64,000 nt of DNA, taken from Neocallimastix lanati (nom. inval.) (lineage: Eukaryota > Neocallimastigomycota > Neocallimastigomycetes > Neocallimastigales > Neocallimastigaceae). The stretch covers positions 721,001-785,000 of the forward strand of contig JACVTC010000048.1 in assembly GCA_016946835.1 (NCBI GenBank). Direction: 5' to 3'. The position numbers were made by a program, and so were the translations under genes. Shown here piece after piece: positions 55,881 to 64,000 of the stretch; position 1 is the first letter of the stretch, and each line of letters begins with the position of its first letter. The notes under the pieces are model-generated. The model was given only the letters and a program-made list of their open reading frames with translations. It was not told where the DNA came from and searched no databases.

Positions 55881-57713
55881 TTAATTATGAAAATGGAAAA
55901 ATTAAAGAATAATAGCTACATATTTTATTATAATAAATTCGTGCGATAATTTGCACAATTATTTTTTTCAACGGAAAAATTAAAGAATTATATATTATAT
56001 TAGCTACTTTTTTATAATAATAAATTTTAAAATTATGCTTATAATATTACATATAATAAAATAAATATTCATTTAATATTTTACCAAAAAAAGGAATAAT
56101 TTATTTGTTCGAAATGAACTAATTTTATAAAAACTTTAAAAAATTATATTAAATAATTTCCGTATTATTATTATTATTTAATTTATTATTCTTTAAAAAA
56201 AAAAAAAAAAAAAATTATTAACAAAAATAAATTATATATATTATTATTTATATATATATCAATTGATAATAATAAACATTCCGTTATTTATAACCCAATA
56301 TTTAAGGGATGATCATCAAATAAAAAAAAAAAAAAAATACTTCAAATAGTAATAAGTTTTATATTGTAATATTTTAATGAGGCATAACAGGAACTAAAAA
56401 ATTACAATTGTATTTTTTTTTTTTTTTAGAAAGAAGAAAAAAACAACTATGTATTCTTTACTAATATTAAATAATATTTTTTTTTAAAAAAAAAAAATAA
56501 ATAAAAATTTTACATAAAAAATATCAAAAGAAAAAGATATTAAACTTTTATATATATATATTTAATAAATTATTAATTTTTTTATTTTTTTTATAAATAT
56601 ATATATATGTCTTTTATTATTTTATTTAATAGGCGGTTAAATATTATATATTTTTTAATTATTTAATATAAAAATAAAAATAAAATAAAAAAAAAAAATT
56701 GCCATTGTGACACAAAAAATAATAAATTTTAATTATTTTTTTTTTTTTAATATTCAATAAGGTTTAATAATTGTTCAAAAAAAATAATTAATTGAATTAT
56801 AACATTTCTAGTCTATTGTTATAAATTCTAGGTATATCATATATATCATTTCAATCAAATATTTCTTGGGCTTTTATTATACTTTATTATTTTAATTAAA
56901 ATTACCGTTATCCACTTCAATATCCTTAATAACTATAATCAGATTATAATAATTAAACTTTATTAAAAAAATTTAATAATAAAAAATTACTATTAATAAT
57001 AAAAAAAAGCTAAATTTAATTATAACTTATCTTTATTTTAATTTATCCACTTTGTTTTTCTAAATAATTTATCTTTTTTTTTTTTTTAATTATTTCAAAA
57101 CACAACTATGAAAATTTAAAAACTTTAAATTATAATAAATTAGAGTAATTTTAACTATATAGTTTCATAAAACTTTAAATTATAATAAAAATAAATATGA
57201 AATAAATTAAACTTATAATATAATAATAAAAAATAATAAATAATATTAAATAAATATAATGATAATAAAGAATAATAATATGAATAAACAATAATAATAA
57301 ATAAATAATTAAATAATAATTATAATAAATGAAGAAATAAGAATAATAAAAAATAATGATAAATAATAATTATTATTAATCATAATTAAATAAATGTATG
57401 AATAAAAAATAATCTATTTTTAATAAAAAGATGATTTTATGGTTCATTGTTATATAGAGATTTTTTATAAACTTTTTTTTTTCCTTTTTTTAACATAATT
57501 TTTTATTAAAAAAAAAATAAATATTTAAATACCAAAAATTTTCTTTTCTTTTTTTTTTTTATATTTTTTTTGAAATATAAATAGATAGAAATATAAAATA
57601 GAATTAATAAAAAAAAATTATATTTAGATTTTTAAATAAACCCATTATTATCTACCAAAATATTATTAATAAATTTTATATTATATTTTATTTTTATTTT
57701 AATTATTTTAAAA
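55881..57713. other. gene-free AT-rich spacer, putative upstream region of the next gene
   Basis: No gene. A diverged duplication of an ATTAATTATGAAAATGGAAAA-type word is seen near 55880-55985. The 100 bp before the ATG at 57714 are almost only A and T, so no promoter element can be singled out. Confidence 0.5.
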
Positions 57714-58354
57714 ATGGAAACACCAATTTCAAATAATTCATATGAAAAGTTAATAAATGACTATGTTTTAAAACAAAAAAGATTTAAATATCTTGTAAAA
57801 CAAATTCAAATGACAATTAATGCATGTGAATATAAAAAATATGGTTATTCTTTAAGTGAATATGTTAAAAGAAAATGGAATATTTCACAGTTAGTATTAA
57901 AAATAAAATTTTTAAAAAAATTAAAAAAAAAAAAATAAAATATATATATATATAACTAATCAATTAATTATATATTAATATTTAAATATATGAACAACTC
58001 TAATTTTTAATTTTCTATTACTTAAAAAAATTAAAATATTATAGACCTCGTAAGTTTTTTATATAATTATTTTTTTAAAGAATAATTATAATTAATATTT
58101 CATTAATAAAATCTTAATACCTAAACTAATCTAATATATTTTTAATTTATTTACTATAAATTTTTAAACACACACACAAAAAAAAAAAAAAAAAAATTAT
58201 AATAATAACAATAATAATAATAATAATAATATTAATATTAATAATAATAATAAAAATAAAATATTATTAAATTCATCAGAAACCTATCGTTATTTAATTG
58301 CTGCGAAAGTAATGGATCAACTTTCAGAATTTGAATTTCAACCAAGTATGAAAA

Positions 58355-58386
<32 letters not shown>

Positions 58387-59320
58387 ATTTAAATTAATGA
58401 TTACATGATTATTAAAATTTTTTCATCATTTATTTTATTATTATTATTATTTTATTATAGATTATGTTAATTTATGTAAATCAATATATAACTATGCTAA
58501 AACTCCAAGTCAAATAAAACTTTTATGGAAAACTCTTCTTTTAAAGTCTAGAGGTAAACCATATTATATTAATAGCTCTCATGTGTCTAAAACCTGGAAA
58601 GAACTTTCCCATGATAAAAAATATTCTCATATTTGCCATTATGAAGATGCTGTCATGAAAAATATTGAAAACTCTAAAAAAAGCAATGAAAAAGATAATA
58701 CTGCAACTAAAAATAGCAATATTGATAACCATTCTTCAATTCAAATTACCCCTTCTTCACCAACTTCATATGATGCTTTTCCTACTGAATCCGATACATT
58801 TGTCTCACCATCATCTCTTCCATTTTTGCCTTCACCTCCAACTACTATTAACACCTTGTCTAAGTCCGATTTATTCATTCCATCTAATTCAATAGTACCA
58901 TCCTCTTCTGAAATCACTATACCTTCATCAACAACTTCAATAGTACCATCCTCTACTGAAATCACCATACCTTCATCAACAACTTCAATAGTACCATCCT
59001 CTTCTGAAATCACCATACCTTCATCAACAACTTCAATAATACCATCCTCTACTGAACTTACTATTCCTTCATCAGCTATCTCATATTTACCTTCAGTATC
59101 AGCATCCTTTATTCCTTCCTCTAGTGAAACTAGTATAACTTCACCATCCATTTCAGTTATGCCTTCATTTATTGAATCTAATATATCATCTTCATCAGCA
59201 TCAACATCATATATAGCTATATCGCAACCATTTTCTGAAAATCAACAAGCCTTCATAAATGGCCAGCTTTGCTACATAATGCCAATCACAAATTTAATTC
59301 CAGCTATGTACACTTTTTAA
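57714..59320 (+). CDS. host gene: HMG-box-like, Ser/Thr/Pro-rich protein (4 proposed exons)
   Basis: Proposed exons: 57714-57889, 58045-58049 (5 nt), 58280-58345 and 58461-59320. Introns begin GTTAGT, GTAAGT and GTATGA and end TAG, CAG and TAG; phases are consistent, giving 368 residues and TAA at 59318. About residues 50-140 are basic and aromatic (TYRYLIAAKVMDQLSEFEFQ; YAKTPSQIKLLWKTLLL; then SSHVSKTWKELSHDKKYSHI). The last motif, V/ISK-x-W-K-E-L-S-x-x-x-K-x-x-Y, resembles the third-helix part of HMG boxes, which would make this a DNA-binding protein. The HMG match is weak and the spacing is shorter than usual. After about residue 150 it is low complexity, Ser/Thr/Pro/Ile-rich, with four 16-residue repeats. 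A decayed paralogue downstream supports a real gene. Antisense frames in the repeat region are shadows. Confidence 0.65.
57890..58044 (+). other. intron 1 (proposed)
   Basis: GTTAGTATT...ATTATAG, 155 bp. Choosing this donor leaves two bases of codon 59, which makes the downstream exons join in frame. The alternative donor GTATTA five bases on does not. Confidence 0.5.
58050..58279 (+). other. intron 2 (proposed)
   Basis: GTAAGTTTTTT...TTCATCAG, 230 bp, containing an AAT-type microsatellite (58201-58250). Preceded by the 5-nt exon ACCTC. Confidence 0.5.
58346..58460 (+). other. intron 3
   Basis: GTATGAAAA...TATTATAG, 115 bp, with an internal TA run. The decayed paralogue has a homologous acceptor TTTATAG followed by ATTATTTTAAT at 61921-61937. 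Confidence 0.75.
58890..59084 (+). repeat. 48-bp coding minisatellite (16-residue repeat)
   Basis: Four tandem units encoding SIVPSSSEITIPSSTT with S/T, V/I and E-I/E-L variations. Units 1-3 are nearly identical in DNA and unit 4 is diverged. Confidence 0.9.
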
Positions 59321-59469
59321 AAATTTAATTATCAACTTTGTTTATTTTTATTAAAAATTAAATCAAAAAAAAAAAACTTACATATTTATTTAAAGCATAA
59401 TAAAGTTTTTAAAACTTTTTTATCTTTTATACCTTATTTTATTCTTTAGCATTTTATTTATTTACATTT
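59321..59469. other. 3' flank of the HMG-like gene
   Basis: AT-rich, no further ORF. It leads directly into a tandem duplication series. Confidence 0.5.
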
Positions 59470-60055
59470 TTAATCGTTTATATATTACATTTGTAAATAT
59501 AAAGTTAATATATACTATTACTTTTGATACGAAAACTCTTTATCTGTATAAAATAAAATTAAATAAAAAAAAAAAAAATAAAAAAATAAGAAATATATAC
59601 ATATATATTAATTTATGTCTTAACATATTATTTATTTAAATTTTTAAATATTTTTTAATACATTTGAAAATATTAAGTAATATATATTGTTACTTTTAAT
59701 AAGAAAATACTTTATCAGTATAAAAAAAAAAAAAAAAATTAAATAAAATAAATAATAAATAAATAATACATATATATTAAAGTACTAATGATTATTAATT
59801 GATTTATATATATAATAATTAATTAAAATCAATATTATTATTATTATTATTATTATTTATAATTTACATTTTTAAATATTTATATAATACATTTGAAAAT
59901 ATTAAGTAATATATACTGTTACTTTTAATAAGAAAATACTTTATCAGTATAAAAAAAAAAATTAAAATAAATAAATAATACATATATATTAAAGTACTAA
60001 TGATTATTAATTGATTTATATATAAAATAATTAATTAAAATCAATATTATTATTA
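59470..60055. repeat. tandem duplication series, ~229-bp unit
   Basis: AATACATTTGAAAATATTAA...TGTTACTTTTAATAAGAAAA...TTAAAGTACTAATGATTATT occurs at 59657-59870 and 59886-60050 (229 bp apart). A more diverged first copy at about 59485-59620 has ATTACATTTGTAAATAT and ACTTTTGATACGAAAAC. Confidence 0.85.
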
Positions 60056-61129
60056 TTTATTATTTTTTTTATTTATTAATTATTTTTTTTATTTATTAAG
60101 ATTATTAATATTATTTATTTATTAAATAATTTTATTATTATTATTATTATTATTGTTTATTAATTAATTACTTTATTTATTTAATATAATTAATTTGTTA
60201 TTGTTTAATCATACAATTATTTTTATAATATACAATAATTTTTTACAGCAATTTTTGAGTAAATATGAGTAAATATGAGTAAATAATTCATATATATATA
60301 TATATCATAATAAAATTATTTATTACTATTAATATATATATATATATATATAACGATAAATTTCTAATATCAATTTATAATTCAAGCATAAAAATCAAAT
60401 AAGAAAAAAAAATATAATCTTATTTTTTATATCTTTATTCATGGATTTGTTATAAAAATAGTGGTGTTAAATTAATAGTAGAAAAAAAATATCTTATTAA
60501 TCTAGACAAATGAATATAAATATAAATAGAATTAATTTATAGAGATTTTATTTTCAATGAAAGAATGTTTAATAGTGCTATTGTATAATTTTAATTGCAA
60601 TATTAGACACCTGATCTATATAAATATTATTAAAAAAAAAAAAAAAAAAAGATTTTTAGACAGTTTTAATAAATATATTTATTTTTTTTAAAAAAAAAGA
60701 ATAACAATAAAAATTTAAATAATTAATCCTATACAAAAAAAAAAAAAAAAAAATTTTTTAATAAAAACAATTACAAAAATTTAATTATTAAAATTGAATA
60801 AATTGAATGGTTACAGGTTACACAAATTTAAAATACCATTGTAATCCTTTTTTTTTTTTTTTTTTTGGAGAATAAAAATAAATATAAATATTATTTTTCC
60901 ATTAAATTATTTAAATTAATTTAATAATAAAAAATAATATATTAAAAATTTAAAAATTTTAATTGTTTTTTTTTTTTTTTTTTTTTTTTAATTTTTGCTT
61001 TCTTTGTTGATTTTTTTGTTTTATATTATTATATTGAATTATGAAAGAGAATATAATTAAAAAAAAAAAGGGGACTTTTATCTTCAAGAATAACATTAAA
61101 AAATAAAACAATAAAAATATATAAAAAAT
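60056..61129. other. gene-free AT-rich spacer
   Basis: Homopolymers, TA runs and GAGTAAATAT triplication at about 60255-60280. No gene seen. Confidence 0.55.
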
Positions 61130-61507
61130 AAAATGAATGAATGAATAATAATTAATAATTAATAATTTATAATTAAAATAAAATAAAACATATATATAAA
61201 CAAATAAAAATTAAATAGTATTATTTAGAAGTAAAATTAAAATATTTAAAGTTTCAAATCTTTTATATAAAATAAAACAATACAAAAGACATAAAATAAA
61301 ATAAAATAAAATATAATGAATGAATGAATGAATAATAATTAATAATAAATAATTAATAATTAAAATACGATAAAATGGATAAATAACAAAATAAAAATTA
61401 AATACTATTATTTAGAAGTAAAATAAATTCTTTTTAAATGAATTCTTAAGTTTTTAAAGAATTAATTTTACTTCTAAATAATAGTATTTAATTTTTATTT
61501 TGTTATT
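61130..61507. repeat. direct and inverted repeat cluster
   Basis: A block GAATGAATGAAT...AATAAAAATTAAATA(G/C)TATT...TTTAGAAGTAAAAT occurs directly at about 61130-61232 and 61316-61424. It then appears inverted at 61465-61507 with the same GAATGAAT-type extension (ATTCATTC) to about 61512. The inner pair forms a long hairpin: 61382-61424 and 61465-61507 are 43-bp exact reverse complements, extended by 8 more paired bases after one mismatch, leaving a loop of about 22 nt. Confidence 0.9.
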
Positions 61508-61920
61508 CATTCGTTTTATTGTATTTTAAGTTTTAAATCTTTCATATAAAAAGTAAATATATTATTAATTTTTTTATTTTAGAGTATCTTAAACCTAACT
61601 TTTAAAGTTGTTTTATATATATATATATATATATATATTTACAAATAATATTTTTTTTTAAATAAAAATTAGAATAGTTTTTATCTTTAAATTTAAAGAT
61701 ACAAATAGATACTCTATATTTAATTACAGCCTAAGTAATAAATAATCTAAAAGAATTTTAAATTCGAACTCGTTTATATAAAGAGAAATAATTTATATCC
61801 AAAAAAAAAAAAAAAAAATAAAATAAAAAGTATTATATATATATATATATATATCATTGATTATTTAAATTTATTTAATTTTATTATATTTAATTTTGAT
61901 TTTATATATTACTTCTTTTA
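61508..61920. other. gene-free spacer before the pseudogene
   Basis: TA runs at 61616-61640 and 61836-61854, and an A tract. ATTACAGCCTAAGTAATA at about 61725 may be the relic of the microexon region of the paralogue (compare ATAGACCTCGTAAG at 58041). Confidence 0.4.
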
Positions 61921-61925
61921 TTTAT

Positions 61926-62735
61926 AGATTATTTTAATATATATAAATATTTTTGTAATTATGCTGAAAACTTCAAATTAATTAAGACCTTTATGGCAAT
62001 ATCTTCTTCTTAGAAAACCTGATGATAAGCCATGTTTTATTAATAGTTCACATGTTCTAAAACTTGAAAAAAACTATCTCATGATAAAAGATATACCTAT
62101 ATTTGTCATTGAGAAAATGACGTTTTAAATAGTTTTGAAATTTCTTCCAAAAAAAAAAAAAAAAAAAAAAACTAAATCATTATTAGATTCAAATAATATG
62201 AGTGATGAAGAATATAAAACTAAGAGAAAATTAAAATTTGTCAACTGAAATTAATAAAATCAATAATTAATTAGCACTTCCATTCATTTTCTCTCCATCA
62301 TCAATATCCAATATCCAATGCCTTCACCATCAATAATCTGACCCTCTGAGTATAATCTCTTATCAATATCTCTTCCAAATAATCTTTCACCTTCAATGCC
62401 AGTTAATATTCTTACCTATTGAAATTAATCTATATTCCTTTCTATCAAATATTTCAATCCTACCTATCTCCTCTAAAAATTAATGTATCTCTTTCAGCAA
62501 ATTTTTGATGTACCATCAGCTTCTGAAATTACCATACCCCCCTTCAACGATTCCAATCACACCTCTTTCTTTTGGTAATACTATGTCCTAATCAGCAATT
62601 TCAGTTGTATCATTATCTTCTGAAATAAATATATACCTTTATTTACCATTTAAAATTTACTTTCACCTTCAACACTAACTATTCCTTTATCCATTAAACC
62701 TAATTTATTTTCATCCCTAATCTTACAAAAATAAT
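61926..62735 (+). pseudogene. decayed paralogue of the HMG-like gene at 57.7-59.3 kb
   Basis: After a TTATAG acceptor, 61928-62140 aligns base for base with the start of exon 4 at 58461. Shared words include TATGCTGAAAACTTCAAATT versus TATGCTAAAACTCCAAGTCA, then CTTTTATGG/CCTTTATGG, ATTAATAGTTCACATGT, CATGATAAAA and ATATTTG(T/C)CATT. Stops (for example in TTAATTAAG) and frameshifts break it. Downstream to about 62735 are Ser/Thr/Pro-coding remnants (CCATCATCAATATCC, CCTTCACCATCAATA, TCAGCTTCTGAAATTACCAT) corresponding to the C-terminal repeat region. An inserted A tract lies at 62151-62171. Confidence 0.85.
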
Positions 62736-62799
62736 TTCCTAATTAATAAATAAATGTATAAATCATTAGTAACTAAATAAACTTCTTTAATAATTATTA

Positions 62800-62908
<109 letters not shown>

Positions 62909-63187
62909 AATATCAAATAATAAATAAACTAAACTAAATAATTTAGATTTATAATTAAATAACAAAAAAATATAAATCGGAACAATATATATTAAATTTT
63001 GGACAACAAAGAATTATTATTAAAACTGATGATAGTTTTCACTTATTTTATTTTATTAATTTGAATAAGAAGAATATGGTTATAAAATTATTTTATTAAT
63101 TTGAATGAAATATATGAAGAATATAGTTATATAATTTTTAATTCAAATCTTAATAATTATATAATCAAAAATATGTATTATACACTT

Positions 63188-63189
63188 AA

Positions 63190-63232
<43 letters not shown>

Positions 63233-63268
63233 GTAAATAAATAAATAAATAGATAAATAGATAAATAA
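63188..63268. repeat. (AAAT)n microsatellite
   Basis: About 20 units, with AAGT and AGAT variants in the second half. Confidence 0.95.
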
Positions 63269-63340
63269 ATGTAGTATAAATATAAATATTGTTAGAATAT
63301 GTGAATATATGAAAAAAAGTATCATATTTATTATCATAAA

Positions 63341-63583
63341 ATTTCACAATGTGGCGTATTTTATTTTGTGGCTTTATTTAATAAATAAATAATAATTAAA
63401 TAAATAATAAATATTCTTTTTTTTTTTATTTATAATTTATTAATATTCAAATGTAAAAATGAATTTTTATAATTCTTTTTTAATAGAATATATTATTTCT
63501 TTTGAAATAATAATTATTTATTGTATAGAATATCGTAAAAATGTATGACTTTATTTAAAAATATAAAAGCCACAATATGAAAT
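63341..63583. mobile_element. foldback MITE, copy 2 (diverged)
   Basis: Ends ATTTCACAATGTGGCG and, inverted, ATTTCATATTGTGGCT. The right half matches copy 1 at 41.8-42.0 kb through TTTTTAATAGAATATATTAT, TTTCTTTTGAAAT, AATAATTATTTAT, TTGTATAGAATATC, TAAAAATGTATG and CTTTATTTAA. Outer TIR bases differ (ACTGTATTTCAT versus TCGTGCATTTCTC). A third partial end, ATATAAAAGCCACAATAC, lies at 63660-63677. Confidence 0.75.
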
Positions 63584-64000
63584 ACAGTACATATTAAATA
63601 ACTTAGTGAAGCATATGTAATACATTTCAAATATATAAATGCATATTGTAATAAATTAAATATAAAAGCCACAATACAAACATATAAATACATGTAAATT
63701 CGTATTAATAAGTAACTCACCTTAATCATAATATATCCATTTAATTAAATATATAATTTATTTATATAATAATTTTATTAATTTATATATTTAATTTTAT
63801 TTATTTAATTTTATTTATATTTTTATTTAAAATAATAATAGTTTATACTTAATGATATAACTATTTGAAATTATGAAAAGTTTAATTAAATTTTTTTTTT
63901 TTTTTTTTTTCTTCATTTTTATTTTTATTTTATTTTTTTTTTAAAGAAAAAAAAAATAAATATATTAATAAATTATATATATTAATAAATTATTTAGAGA
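63584..64000. other. gene-free AT-rich spacer
   Basis: Contains the MITE end fragment at 63660 and TTATTTAATTTTATTTATAT words. No gene seen. Confidence 0.5.

Noticed and set aside
58741-59151. 136-codon antisense ORF over the Ser-rich repeats
   Set aside because: Mirror image of the repeat-coding strand; its Glu/Val/Asp repeats are forced by the sense repeats.

Overview
The window is extremely AT-rich, with long runs of A/T homopolymers, ATT/AAAT microsatellites and degenerate minisatellites. Only about a third carries anything protein-coding, and most of that is mobile-element sequence. The best fit is an anaerobic gut fungus (Neocallimastigomycota). This is an inference from the composition, the large empty AT-rich spacers, short GT-AG introns, Ser/Thr-rich and Asn-rich proteins, a decayed CBM18-like (chitin-binding) cysteine domain, and Ty3 elements of which one has a chromodomain. 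A dictyostelid or another AT-rich protist is not excluded.

Layout. 1-21 kb is essentially gene-free: microsatellites, a 27-bp satellite, a conserved non-coding segment present twice (5.28 and 12.50 kb), a recurring CGGCTTGTTC-type motif family (8.1-9.4 and 16.6-18.2 kb) and one decayed coding patch (14.25-14.62 kb). 21-25 kb holds small decayed coding pieces. At 25.07 kb is a tRNA-Thr(UGU) gene on the minus strand. A Ty3 retrotransposon (25156-31558) sits 19 bp upstream of it, with 751/790-bp LTRs and a 5-bp AAAAT target duplication. Its gag-pol frame is complete apart from one TGA at a conserved tryptophan. Its leader holds a roughly 50% GC island of unknown origin.

A second, chromodomain-bearing Ty3 element lies on the minus strand (about 32.0-38.7 kb, one frameshift). 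It is followed by a gag-only fragment of a third element (38.9-39.85 kb), a stand-alone LTR (40474-41403), a foldback MITE (41620-42000) and a heavily frameshifted Ty1/copia element on the minus strand (42.4-46.9 kb). A diverged inverted-repeat structure spans 47.2-50.1 kb. A CBM18-type pseudogene lies at 52.04-52.77 kb. Three short tandem arrays occupy 54.0-55.9 kb.

The only plausible intact host protein gene is at 57714-59320 (+). It has four proposed exons including a 5-nt microexon, a weakly HMG-box-like segment and a C-terminal 16-residue repeat. A decayed paralogue lies 2.6 kb downstream (61.93-62.73 kb), and a second MITE copy is near the right edge.

The most interesting signal is in the LTRs. 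The intact Ty3 LTR and the diverged LTR at 40.5 kb keep the same series of base-paired elements: two interleaved (pseudoknot-like) pairings, a hairpin between them and a hairpin just after the TATA box. The stem sequences differ but complementarity is kept. This suggests a conserved RNA or DNA structure in the LTR. The second observation is the placement of the intact element at a Pol III gene, as known for Ty3 of yeast and for tRNA-targeting elements of Dictyostelium.
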